A program made the translations under genes and the position numbers. From the NCBI RefSeq assembly GCF_964204645.1, contig NC_134035.1, positions 9,176,501-9,240,500 on the forward strand: a DNA stretch of 64,000 nt, given 5' to 3'. Positions 23,401-36,520 of the stretch are shown here, piece by piece (positions within the stretch are counted from its first letter, which is position 1; the number at the start of each line of letters is the position of its first letter). The stretch is from Tubulanus polymorphus. Its lineage: Eukaryota; Nemertea; Palaeonemertea; Tubulaniformes; Tubulanidae. The notes beneath the pieces are model-generated. The model was not told the origin of the DNA. It did not search any database and saw only the letters and a list, made by a program, of their open reading frames with translations.

Positions 23401-26400
23401 TCATAAAGATGTTACTCGAGATTGCCGGCTGAAGAGTATTAAATGAAACATGTGTGAATCGTGAACTGGGCAAGTGATACGGAAAAGTATTTACAGTAAG
23501 TATGTCGATACTCATCAGACAATCAATAATCATCAATTCACGTGTAAACATCGCTTGATTGAAACTGAATTCTTCTTGTCACATTCGCGTATAATAGATG
23601 ATATTTTGCCGAGCGACGGGAGACGAATCGTCGTTCGGTTTCATTCAAGACAACTATTGCTTATCGGGTGAGATATCACAGAGATGCGGGATGAGAGAGA
23701 CGGGGGGGCGAAGAGGATAAGTGGAAGGGTATATGCAAGATGGTTGAGTGAGTCGTATGATATGATAAGAATGTGGGGAGAATTGGCGAAGGGAGGGAAA
23801 GTGGAAGAACGACCAAAAGCAAAGAAGGGGAATAATGAGAGACAGAGGGAGGGAGAGAGAGAGTGGGTGAGGGTGGAGAAAATGAGGCCGAGAGTGGGTG
23901 ATGGTGAAGAAAATGAGGCTGTGAGATGCAGCTAACATGTCTGAAAGAGAGAATTCGATACATGAAAGGGAGGGAGGTTAAAAAACGAAATTCACACAGA
24001 CTACACTGGTCTGTCTACTTATACGAGTTAAGCGCAAAATCAGCCTCAAACAAACCAACATTTCTAAAGGCATTTTCATTTGCGTCTGAATGTTTTTCTT
24101 CTCTGATACGTTTGTTCTCCAGATAATCAGAACTTGTGTCTTTCGTATGTAAGTTATTATGTCGAGTAATTGGATCTTGTTCAAAAACAAAAACTCACTT
24201 AAATTTGGGTTCATTAAGTAATTCAAGTGTGGAATGTATCGTTCAAAAGACGACGGGTTTATCTGTCATATTGACCTTTCGCGCGAATTGATGTACACTA
24301 TATACTGTGACATCCAGGCAGAAATTTGAAATCGCAGAATAGACAACGAAACGAAGTCCCAAACAATAGAAGTGGAAGTTAAAAAATTCATCGACGCCAA
24401 AACATCTAAGCTTCAATATCATCTGTGATCTTATTTCAAACCACTGAGTTCTGTTAGTCGAAGCGGTTCTTTTTCATCTTTACAGATGAGTTAGGCCATC
24501 AAGAAGGATCTTTGATGATGAAATGCAAGTACGAGCAGGATTCGTACCCAGTGATACCTACGCTGGAAAATAGCCGACAATTTGACTTACTTCACTGAAA
24601 ATAACGTTGGCGATGATTCAGAAACTTGTCGACCTGTTTGCAAGCGTGTGCCGATGAAGGTAGTTCTTTCCCTTTGGAAAGAAACTCTATCAGATGAGAA
24701 ATAGTGAAGATTCATTCAGTCGCAATCAAAATGAAGAAAGACAATTTCTTTTTTTTAATAATTTGAACCGATTATGCGGACGAACATTCGAACCCCTTAG
24801 CGCGCCCATGGTTTGACCTCGTCCAGCGAAAATAACAGTGTCAAGGCGATCGCATTACTGGAATGCGTCTGCCCCCATGAAGAGCGGTATTCGAGGAAAG
24901 ACGATTCATGGCAACATTTACAGGTGTCTTGGGAGACACTCGCGCACTGCGTGATCTATCTACTGATAAATTAATTATATCGCGAAGTCTTGAGACATTC
25001 GTTAATTCATTATATAAATTCCTTATTGATAGCCATAATGGACCGCTTTATTTATGGTATTGTCAGCTGTCTGGGGGCGCTTGTCGAAAAATAAATGCAA
25101 TTTGTGCCAGAGCTATACTCGTTAATGTACTATGCAAGCCCTCTACGCTCGACCATCGTCGCCCATCTCCGAATAAGTACTAAGTAAGTCAAGAGTGACC
25201 GAAGGGGTCGTTATATGGCCAGGTCAGATAAGGTTCGGTACATTCATATAAATCTGGAAATTAAAGGTCCATTAGGGTGTCACGTAGGATGGATGTATTG
25301 AGGTATATCTGGTTGAATTGTCGGGGATCACCTCGTCGAATAAGATGAACTTACAATTGCGATTCAGCAGTCTACAACAAAGCCGCCGATACTCGTTGAA
25401 ACATCTGAAACCGGACGATCGATCAATTGTGTCACTATTCTGATTCAAATCTTCTCCGAGATGTCGAAAAGTGAATACGCGGTTCCGAATAATCGAATAA
25501 TGAATATAGAGAGAATTGCGTATATAGCATCAAAGAGACGTTTGACCAAGCAGTTATTACGATCATTATTAATTCGTCTTTAACGGAAGCGCGCGACTAC
25601 AAACTACCACTAACCACGTCCTTTCATGAGTGCCGAGTAAACTACGCCTCGGCCTTGGTCCTAATATTAATGACGGGCGCACGTAATATGTGGAAAAATT
25701 CATATTACTTCGTATTACTCATACTATCGCCCCGAGAGATCAGAGGCGTTGCGATGCTCTAATACACGAATTAACAGTTTTCGAAATCATTTTACAAAAC
25801 CGATATGATATTCAAATAATGCACTAATTTGTCTTTTCATACCAAGATAGTCACGGAAAAGCAAATTTACATTCGTTGAGTCTTAAACCGCAATGCGTGG
25901 GTTGGTCGAGCTCGGTTGTGCAGTTTTCGTGAACAGGGGATTTTACTTTAAACAGTCACCCGAGTCAATTTCACTGCACCAGAATCCTGATAACTGTCGT
26001 TTTTTTACAGGCGATCATCGTGATGATTCCTATGTCAACGAGTCCGGCGAATTATCAAGTTAATGTAGTTGGAATTGCGAGAAGCCGTAGTTTATTTCAT
26101 TTCGCGCACGTCGTCACCGAACGTGTTGCATATACAACGAGAGTTTTTTTAGAATATTTTCGGCGGCATCTTCGGGAATGAGTCGATATCTTTTTATGCC
26201 TTGTTTGTTTCCTAGCTCAGCGTTAAAGTCGTCTGAATGAAGCGGAAAACAGAAAATCAACGTGAAGCGTATTTAAAAAATGACGACCAATTTGTCGCAG
26301 ACGATTCGATCATTTTCTTTCTTCCGGTACACGTTCGGTTTATTCAATTCGGTAGAAACATAAAAATAGCTTTATACATCATTAAATTTCGGCAACGAAC

Positions 26401-27864
26401 TAAGAGGAAATTACCATTTGCAGATATAATAGAAGTCACTTATTTGGCTAATTTCGAGTTTGTATCGAAAGAGACAACAGAAATAGAAACACGTTTTCGA
26501 AAGTGGGATTCAGAGAAATTATCGTTAAATACCAGTTTCACAAAAAGATGAATTTTTGATAGCATCAAATCGTCGATTGCGGAGTTTTCATCGCACCGGA
26601 CCTCGCCGTGTCTTGTATTTCGAAAATCACGGCTTATAAATCATTAGTTTGATGGATTAGTTATAGTTATCTAACCATAACAAATAGAGAGACGGAGCAA
26701 AGCTTCGGCTTCGTGTGGAGAAGAGTCTCAATTACCAAATACATTAATTATGTATAACCGGTTTATACCGGTAGTTGTGGGTTTGTATTTGTGGACCGGC
26801 CCCAGTTCTAATATGCAAAGACGACGGTAATAACCGTTCATTATTCGCGTTTACAGGAAAACCTAAATTAAACAGCGCGCCATGTGGTCTGTGTCTCAAC
26901 CGTTCGTCGTCGTCACCTGCATATCATTTTACACGGTCAGTTCATCGCGCGTATTATATTCGCGTCATGCCCGGATTATTCATAACGATCATAACTTAAT
27001 TCGCCTGCTAATATTGAAATAAATATCACTCGCGCCGTCGCAATATTGTGACAGGTGATAGTTTCCCTACGAGTATCATCTTCTTCTTAAAACCCACGCC
27101 GCACGGTTCCCTCCTCTGCTTACATGGCGGTCGATTTAAACACGACAAATCATCTTAAAATTCAAATTCATTTTTTTCGCTATTACTTGTGTGCATGATG
27201 TGTGAGTGTGATGAATGTGGTGTGGGGTGTGGATGCTTCTGGGTGATACCCCTTAGATAGACTGTTTCAGTCTCTCCGTGTAGCCCCGTTATCCCGTTAC
27301 ATTTTTCTTCGTTTAACCATACTTATCATATCGTCTAATAATGTAACATTTTAATGAAAATAAATTTCAATTAACTCATGTAAGTACCGCACTAAATCTA
27401 CGACGAAGTATAATCACTAATTCCATAGTTCAGAATTGATGCCGATTGAATTCGACGCCGTTCAGTTCGGTTGATAAGTCTAGCTTCGAAATATACGGGA
27501 TGCGTCTTATTTGAATAATGAATAATACAAAGTTTTTCTATATAGCGCTATCCCGAAAAACCTTCGCTGTCTCTCCAAACGCTCTACACGGAATAACAAT
27601 AAGGGGCCATTCATTTATTACCTAGCCCTAAGCTTTTAAATGAGATGATGTCAACCAATATGTTTTCTGCTGGTTGCTGATTCCAGATGCTTGCACCATC
27701 AGAAGACAAAACTAACGGTCACCAAAATTGGGTTCTTGCAAAAGTTGTGATGTAAAATACAAGAACGGTTGACTGTATAGGCGTAGAATAAAACTACATT
27801 GGAAGTTCTGTTTCAATATTTAAGTATCGTTGGAAACTTAATCAAGGTACGTGGTTCTGAAACT
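17428..27864. other. Long gene-poor stretch
   Basis: No protein, RNA gene or long repeat that I can support in about 10 kb. Open frames are short and unconserved. A purine-rich patch lies at 23690-23930 (separate entry). Confidence 0.45.
23690..23930 (+). repeat. Purine-rich tract with a 31-bp tandem pair
   Basis: The plus strand is almost all A and G over about 240 bp. Inside, gagagtgggtga..gaaaatgaggc occurs at 23859-23888 and 23890-23919. The tract makes the long minus-strand Ser/Pro/Leu-rich frames seen here, which are compositional artefacts. Confidence 0.7.
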
Positions 27865-27944
27865 GCAGCCATATTCACAAAACCTTGCTAAGTTCTATAC
27901 CTTAACTAGAGAGTAAGTTAGTAAGCTTTCGTGAATACGGCTGC
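27865..27944. repeat. 80-bp foldback hairpin
   Basis: Arms gcagcc.tattcac..aa near 27865 and its inverse gtgaata.ggctgc ending at 27944 pair over about 30 nt. A small non-autonomous element or an RNA hairpin. Confidence 0.65.
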
Positions 27945-30258
27945 CGATTTTTGTAATGGCGACCGAACGACTATCAACAAGCAGGTGCGCGAGTCAGAAC
28001 GAAATATGAAAAACGTCTGTACGTTAATAATATGGAGACATCAGAAATTGGAAGTAAGATCTTCGGGGTATTTTCTCTCGGCTGCTCTCAGTTGTGGTAT
28101 TTACATTTAGAGTGGTCGATTATTTATTCAAATTGTCCACATTCTTTGCATTACAATTGATCTCAAAGTTCTGTTTGATATGTAAGTGAGAACCTCCCAC
28201 ATATCCTTAAGTTAAATTGGCCTTTTCGCTAAATAAACTTTATAATTCGTTTTATTTACTGTTGCCGCGAGTAAATCTTAACCCGAACCAGCCGCTCGCT
28301 GTACGTATCTTAAACGCGTTCGATATGGATTTCTAGTTTGGATACTTGAACCGGTGTGTCGGATGGGAGAGATGTCTATGGCACTCGTTGTTTACCCGGA
28401 CATCATCGAAAGCGCCAGGCCAATTTATCATTTATTTTAAATAGATCAGTCCAAAGGCTGACTTACGAAAAAAGGCTGAAGTGCGGCCGACCTGAGCCGG
28501 GATTACGATCGCGTTTGTCCTAAGTTGTGTCGGTATTCGTAGAGCGTCGCAACCCGACGTAATGATCTAGCCTTAAAAACCTCGAGAATAATTTTGATCT
28601 GAACCGCGCGTTTGGATTTATTTTTCCACGCAATAGGAACTGACAAGTCCTCAGAGAGTGTTTGACTCATGATTGCAGGTATAGGAACTGCAGCTGCAGA
28701 ATGATAACGCTACGAGACGGGATACTAGAAAACCGAACAGAATGCATCGTTCATCACGTAAGCAACGAATTGAAACATGATGGATCAGAATATTAATATC
28801 AACTTGTTGCTTGTTACGAGCGTGATTGTCAACGGTAGAATGAATTACTACTGGCCACCATCCCCCGATACTATTCCTCATCGTTATTCTATCTATGAGG
28901 TAATAGTGATATCTGTCGGTGATCTAGCATTAAGACGCGCGCATAGGGTTCACGACCAATGACAAATTACAATTTGATAAACTTGAAATTGCGACGGAGC
29001 CGGCTAATGAAGACTCGGCCCGGTCGCGCTAATCGAACTTCGCATTAGTCATCATAATACACAGATATGACGTTATATGCGTTTATGCATTACCTTCTTG
29101 ACACGTGACCAGGTCGCCGCCTTCGCAGACGTACTTAATCGGTTTTCTAGGCAATCATTTCGTAATTTTCATTCGCGAAGAAATAATTATACTCGAGAGT
29201 TGACGCCGCGTGTACGCCGTCGAGTTCCTTAAAGCTTTATCATAACAAACGAAGTTATACGATTCGTAATTGTCAGAAGCGCAATACTTCCCCGCTAGAA
29301 AACACGGCCTACAATTCGGTTATCTACACTCGTAGGTTTTACTAATTACGATATATTCCTCGGCGACATCAATAACGACGACGCATTAAAGAGGCAAAAT
29401 TCAACTGCGTTTTTCTCTTATCGCGGATAACACGACGGAGTTCATCTTTCGAAATACCGACAACGAATAGATATTGAATAACGAGGCTGTCATTCCGTAT
29501 GCACCAGTGATAGGAATACGATCATACAATAAAACTATTCCCTTTTTATCATATTTTCTATGAAAACGGGTAAAAAAAGTTTTATTTTCATGACGCATTA
29601 CATTTATCTATCCAGGGTTCATCGAAACAAAAAAGGAAACAATTTACTAAATGTCAGGAACAGATATTTCCTATTTCAGGGCCTCAAAATCTCCTTCTGC
29701 GCTAGAATCGTTTCGAAGTGTTGTTCATGTGTTGTTCCACGCGAAATGACAGACCTGGTCACATGGACCAAAACTGAAGTTTCGTATTCCGACACGTGTG
29801 GACAATACGGTGAAAACCGGACGTATATACTTATGACGGAAATTGCCGACATAGATTAAGTCATGTGCCGGAGATTTGCGATTTATCTTTGGGCCAAGCA
29901 CGGCTGTCCATCGATGAATCATCTTCTGAACAAAATGCCAAAATGTTTAAGCAAGGGCAACCAATCAAAGCGTTGTAGGTTATTCAAAGGTTAATAAATA
30001 TCATGATTTTTAGTTTGTCCGTGGAAAAAATATTATTTAGAATAGCCTTACGCACGCCATTTTGTCTCTTAACATGTTTTTGTAATGATTTTTTCGTTGG
30101 TGAATGTTCTTAATTAAAAATACCTTTTAAAAATATGAATGTTTGCATTATCCGTTATAGACTCGTGCCGTTTTAAAGATCAGTATAGATTACACATAAT
30201 AACCCGTGAATGGCTACTTGCAGTTGAATTCAGTTATCGCGGATGTTAAGAAAATATC
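27945..30258. other. No gene seen
   Basis: Nothing I can support: no coding frame with recognisable content, no repeat shared with the rest of the window. Confidence 0.45.
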
Positions 30259-30560
30259 AAATTAGGCAGCCAAGAAAATTCACCCCAACCAGTCGCTTGC
30301 CAGTTCAGACTGAATGGAAGATTGTTTGAATGAACCGGAACCGAATTTCCAATTATGTACTTCGATGTAAACAAAAAAAAGAAATTCTGTTAACTCGACC
30401 GCTGATCACACAACTATATCTGTACTTCGATTTCCAATTTCATAATCAAACCCCCTGTTTCGCTCTCGGCAGGTGTGGTGGGTCTGTAAGGGACACTCAA
30501 TCGAAAAATCAAACGACATTTACCAACCAAATAAACAAATAACGGGGACAATCCCTATTT
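30259..30560 (+). repeat. SINE-like dispersed repeat, longest copy
   Basis: Shares blocks with 38795-39016 (plus), 60612-60782 (minus) and 51468-51504 (plus). Marker blocks: aattaggcagccaagaaaat, aaccggaaccgaatttcc, caactatatctgtacttcga, and a 3' part with taagggacac and ataaacaaataac. A non-coding, dispersed, short element of SINE type is likely; a clear Pol III promoter is not visible. Confidence 0.75.
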
Positions 30561-33500
30561 TAAGATCGAAAGAAAATATCAGTACCACGGTAAACCGTCA
30601 CCTAAGATCAATCAATTCACGAAGGCTTTCTAATCATATCTCGCTGCTTAATGTCTTCAGGTGCAGAATAGTTCTCTATAGGCTTATAGTACCCCTAAGA
30701 GCTCGAACTTTCGACTTCGCAAGTTATTATTAACGTACCAAACGCAAGATTAATAATACATATATAAATAATACAGATATTAGGTTTAGCATATAAAGGC
30801 GATCTAAGAATAAAGACGATAAGAATATACCTAGTGATAAGTCTCATCTATGAAAATTGACCGCGCTGCTTATAAGAGCGCCAAGCGATCACCCAGATGA
30901 AAACCTTGGAGAGGGGGCTTTTAGACTAATTACATATAATCCATTGCGTCGTTCATTACGGTCAAATTACCCGATTGTACGTCAAATTGTGGACAATGGA
31001 CACGTCTGGATATGATGAACAACTTTCCACAAACTGGCAATTGACCGTAATTATTTTAGCCGGTTAATGTATAAATCTATCCGTGTATTTATCGATATTT
31101 ATGCACCAATCACTCGGTTGTGTTACCGTCCTCGTTATAATGGCTATACAAAGTACCGGCAGAGGGTGACTCGAGTGACACGAAACTATTATTTTGTATA
31201 TAACGCCAGGAAGAATATGGAATACGTATTCAAACGATGTATCAATTTCAACTCATCTAGAGAGGAAGTGGGTTTAAGTAGGCTTTGAATTCAAGGAGAA
31301 AAGGAAGATTCAGTTTGAAAGCTGAGTATTATCTCATTTGCATGAAAATGAATTAGTTAAAAAAGTATTGGTTTTTTCGTATATTCAATTTGATAAATGT
31401 TAATATTCACGAGGGTTCTACGCAACGGGTTGATTCAGCGAGATCGTGATCCCGACGGTTGCGGTTGTTGTTGTTGTTTTTTTTTTCGAATATGAGTCAG
31501 AGTCTGCTTCGGATGATGCGACGACGACGACGACGAGGAAATAAAGCCATTTCAAATAGAATATTCTCAGCACACATTGACAGACGTTTCCTCTGTAAAA
31601 TTAATGAAATACGTCGTTTTCAGCGGTGTCCTTCGATTCATAATCTCAAAACTTGCTGATGACTATATACGTCTTAATCCGGCGGCTTTGGATTCACGAT
31701 AAATCGCCGCAACGATCGACGACAAAGCGCTAGTGGCGAGAATCGTATTCCGCGCTCGTTCGCGATCCAAAAACGACATTCCGTTTCGCATATGGGAAAT
31801 GTAATTTTTCTACGACGCCATTTCCGTGTGTGGTGCTGAAATCATGAATTTGCCGTGGGGAGATATTTTCTTCTGAAAAATACTTTCCATTTCTAAAAAA
31901 ATAGTAGTCAAAATTATACCCCTTCGAAATTCCAGTTCGTCGTTTGACTTTTGATTGATATTTAGAATTACTGGGTCAGTAACACAGTCAAGGCTTAGAA
32001 TTAAGACCAGTCCAAGCTTATCTTGGTACTACAGCCGATCGAACGGTCATGTGAAGTTACGAATGTCGAACTGGGCCTTGCCAGTCAAGAAAGGAAACAA
32101 GCGGTAACGTGACCGGAAGTGCACACGAACGAGTCGCTACACCGCCCCCTCCCCGAGGGATTTCGCAATAACATCAACACTATTAAAGTTTAATACGTGT
32201 CTGATATTTTACGCATGGTCACATTGCTACGTTAGTAATTCATCATTGATAATTTCCGTGCAGCATCAGTTGGTATATCCCGTTGTCAAATACCGACCTC
32301 AACCTCAATTTACTTTCTGTAGCCGAAAAAAATTGTCTTGTCTTGAGAGAACTCATTACAGAAAAAAATGTGCTAATTCAAAAATTATTTAGTTCGAAAT
32401 GAATAGAAAGAGTTAGTAAATTAATCTAAAAAGATTTCAACTGAAGTAGAATTTGAAATGCAGATTGAACAAATGACTCGGTTAGTAGATAAATCGTATC
32501 TTAGGTTGAATACATTCTGATTTTATGATTCTTTATATAATACATAACTATATTACTTTATTCATTTTATAGAATATCAAACTGTAACAACACCTGACGA
32601 TGGTCTCTTGTGAAAGTACGAAACGCTAAGTCATTTCATCTTTGATTCCAACTCGTAATAAAATCTCTGTTTTTTTAAGCCTCATTCTGTGCGTATACAA
32701 TAGGTACAGTATTATATCATGCTTCATGTTGGAGAAAATCTATTTCAACAACGCTGAGCGTGATTCTGTAAAGTGGAGGATTGGAATAGCGTAGTTTGTC
32801 GCACCAATTCGGATTAACAGTTGTAAAAAGCCGTGTAAACATTTCTATCCCGATCCGATGGGAATTTCTGTATGAACTGTGGATTTAGACGCGAAATGCC
32901 ACCACGACTGGTTTTCGAGATGTTGGATGTAGTTTTTTTCTATGGTAACTCACGAATTTCTCACGAAGACCTTTGCAATATAATCGAACGCGGACCTTCT
33001 CGCCATTTTTTTCATAGATAAGAAAGGAATGCAATAAATGAAAAGCCAACGCAAAGATATTTCGATACTCAATGAAAGCTAGGTCCACTGACATGTATTT
33101 CCCAGTCAACCTATCGAATATAATCATCCCACTTAAAAACAAGATACACGGTCCAGATTGTACGATCAATGATTTTCAACATGTCACCGGATTCTAAATG
33201 GCTTTTGATATCTTGTACGGGCATACATCACCGCGTGTACTCAAGTTACGCGCGGCCTTCAACGAAAAAAGTCTAAACTCCGAAACAATTCTGGGATAGA
33301 TTTAAAAAAATCTAGCAACGGTAGAAACAGTTCTAAAACCTCTCTCGAAACCTCATTAGCAGCTGCCTATCTTCTATGAGTGAATAGCATAATTCATTTC
33401 ACCATTAGCGGCGTGTAGAGACGGTATTTCAGAAAAAAAGACCGTATCTCGCTTGACTCTTGAAACACATTTCAGAAATAATTGATGAAGCATCGCTCGG

Positions 33501-36266
33501 TGAACAGCATTTTCAAAACCGTTTTAAGGGTTTTCTTTTTCCCTCTGTATTTTTCGCGTATAGCTACAGGTTGACGTTACGTACTGGCTTCGTCGCAATT
33601 TTACCGGGAGTTTTCTTTTTTCAATGACTCAGTCAAAATCATAGCTGCACGCAATTTAATGATTTATTCATAGAAAAAAGGTTTCGTTAACAACGATATT
33701 CATGCCCGCCAATGATCAACGCGTACTTTCTATATTGCGCTTCCAAATACAGTATTATCAGACGATCTTATCTTGGAATATGTTCATCTTTTGTTCGAGT
33801 CAAAATTTCTAATTTTTTTAAAATTTGTGATTATGGCATCATATTTCATTCTTATTAATGCATAAACGTCTTCATATGATTCATTAATAATTACATGTCT
33901 TTTCAGGCCCACGCTTTTATCGAGGCGTATCTGCAATCTACTTTTTTCACATACGCTTGTATATGAAATTGTCGGAATATATACTTAAGCATTATTTGGG
34001 AATTGATATTGAAGATCGCGCGCGTGAAGATGGAGTAGTTCCCCGACATTTTGGAAAAGGATATATGTAAGCAAATAAAAGTTTATTAGCGTCGTTCATT
34101 TCTGCGCAATCACGATGGAGAACTGTATGCGTTCAGATAACGTTTCGTATAGATTAGCTCTACGTATCACCAGTCGTGTATTGCCATATTGTACACAAAA
34201 ATGTATATAATTAATTACTTGTTAGCGCAATGGGAAACGTTGAATAACACTTATGGCATCCTCGAATGATCTGAGAGTGAAAGCACACTTGAATCTCTGC
34301 TAATAAACTTGCCCTTGTAGACGTCTTGTTTTATAGCGATCGGTACGATAGGGTTGACAGCGGATGAACAGATTCTTGCCTCGACTTTACGGCCTATATT
34401 TCGTACGTCACCAGTCGACCATAAATTCACTATCTATCACTCGTTATTTATATACGCGGTTGTGATGCGGGACGCGTGAATGGCCTGCGTTGTTACGCGG
34501 ACAGGTTATAGCAACGACAAAGGCTATAGCTTTCACGAGCGATTCTCCAGTATTCTTGCTAAAAAAACCGTGGTCCCGAGCTGGTAAAAGCAGGAAAAAG
34601 CTATTGCTAATTGCTAGCTGGAAACCGTTCGTAAAAGCACGTGCCACGTTGAAGACGCTTTCTCGTATAGCGGGAACAATCTAGCCGGTAACCGCTTGCG
34701 AAAACCAGCCTTAATAGAAACGTTCTTCTAAACCATCGAAGAAGATCTGTGTTACTACTAACGACGAAGCTGAAGAACTTTCATAATAATTCGATAGAAG
34801 TCGCGTGTGAAGTAAGGTATCATTTCCGCGGGTGATTCCGATATTCGTCGAGTTTTCGTCGAATGTATTTTTCGTCGCGAATCGGCTGTGACTGAAACAA
34901 GGTTGAGAAATAAAGCCCCGAGACCCGCGTGAAAAACAACACACACAAACATTCTCTACAAACAACTCTTTTCACTTTTATAAACACAGGTTCTAATCTG
35001 GTTATAATCATTCAACGTAACCGAATGCGACATCTCGTCAAACCCGGCGGCCAAAATTACCAGTTTAGCGAAACCGATTCTGCGGCGTCTGAACAGCGAC
35101 GGGCGGACAGTAAGACACCCGTATTACTAATAGCGATAATAATACTGATAATAAACTTGATTCCATCAAGCAATATACGTCGCCGAATATCTTATGAGTA
35201 CAGAGACGAATTGTAAATTATCTTCGGCGTTTCTATTACTAATAGAACCGTTGTGCCGTTGGACGAACCCGTTACGAAATGTAGCGCGCGCATGAAATTA
35301 AATCACGGATACGGACTTCTATTATCTAATAAATACTAGATATACCGCCCGTAATGTTGGAGGACCACTTTAAGACGGTTAAACTTCCCCGAGATGTCTA
35401 CTTACACAACCAATCTATCAATTACACGAGAAATGCGTGATCATCCCACCTTGTGACGTAATCAATAGTACGCGTGATAGTCAGGTCCGAGTTTAAATCA
35501 GCACCCCATTGGGGCAAAGGTGTGTGTCACGATCATATTATCTTGAAAAGCGGTTTTCTTGACATGACCATAAATAAATTCAACAGTTTCTGGTTTTCAA
35601 TCTTGAGGTTAGGTTTTTTAAAATTCACAATTATGTAATTGGACTCATGGAGAGTGCGTGCGCGTATTTGACGGTGCGTTTCAAACGGGGTTTTTTCTTT
35701 CTATCACGAGAGATGGGTAATAAACACTTCAACGAACTTAGAACGTAGAGGTTTATAGTACAATACTCGACGACGTAATCTACAACACCGAGATGAAATG
35801 AATATGCCAATTCAATTACCATTTAAAACAAGAATAGTTGGGTCGAAATGTTTCGAAATTTAGATACAATTTTCATGTTTTTTGGAAGATGAAAAGTAAT
35901 CTATTCTCAAATGATGTATTCAGGTACCCGGGCACTTCATATTTAAGATCTGTCCATTTTCAATAGGAAAATGGCCATTTTCACTGCTCTTTTTCTTGAG
36001 ATAGAACTGCCCCTCAAAAGAAGCTCGGCACGGGCCTGGATCGGACACTCCTTAAAAAGGCCACCTTTAGACCTCGCGTCCGAAATTCATTTGTTTTTAG
36101 ATATCTGTATTTAGCAGGTCATTCTATTCATTAAGTCCTGCGCGTCTTATCGCGGTTCTTGTACACATTTGTAAATGAACACATTTGACGACAACCGCGT
36201 GATAATATTCTCACTTTCCTAATACGAATGATACCGATATAATGAGAAGCTGTATCATTCGGACTA
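30561..36266. other. Gene-poor stretch with a hammerhead-like motif
   Basis: No gene supported. (CGA)n lies at 31518-31537. The Penelope-like motif at 32594-32624 is listed separately. A 94-codon frame on the minus strand (32885-33169) has no recognisable content. Confidence 0.45.
32594..32624 (+). repeat. Penelope-like hammerhead core motif, locus 2
   Basis: CTGACGA at 32594 followed by 19 nt and GAAAC at 32620-32624. The same order and spacing occur at 47536-47566 and, on the minus strand, near 5970-6010. Flanks are degraded. Confidence 0.4.
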
Positions 36267-36338
36267 GTTCCATTGGTCTACTGGTTAGTCCGCGCGCTTT
36301 CTGCGCACGAGACCCGGGTTCGATCCCCGGCGGGTGCG
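36267..36338 (+). pseudogene. tRNA-Glu(TTC)-like sequence, degenerate
   Basis: 72 nt long like tRNA-Glu. The A-box region tggtctactggttag and the T-arm CCGGG-TTCGATC-CCCGG are intact, and an anticodon loop CTTTCTG would give TTC. The anticodon stem has four of five pairs. The acceptor ends pair at only about three of seven positions, so this is probably a pseudogene or a tRNA-derived retroposon head, not a working tRNA. Confidence 0.6.
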
Positions 36339-36387
36339 CGTTATTTCGCTGTCACTCTTCCAATTAATACATGAACTAGCGCATGTA

Positions 36388-36460
36388 TAGGTATCGGGAA
36401 CCACACGTGCGAGACCCGGGTTCGACCCCGATGAGTGCGCGTAATCTCACTAACACTCTC
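36388..36460 (+). repeat. Partial copy of the tRNA-like 3' half
   Basis: gcgagacccgggttcgaccc and the downstream flank gtgcgcgtaatctcactaac repeat the 3' half and flank of the preceding tRNA-like unit. A third, more decayed trace (gttacgggaaccacaccc) lies at 36483. The unit therefore duplicated in tandem with non-tRNA flank. Confidence 0.65.
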
Positions 36461-36520
36461 AGATGATCATGTTTGCGTATCGGTTACGGGAACCACACCC
36501 GTTCGAATTCAAGTCATCAG

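Noticed and set aside
23654-23963. Ser/Pro/Leu-rich minus-strand frames of about 95 codons
   Set aside because: They reflect the purine tract on the plus strand.
36388-36460. Second tRNA gene
   Set aside because: Only the 3' half is present; there is no A box or acceptor partner.
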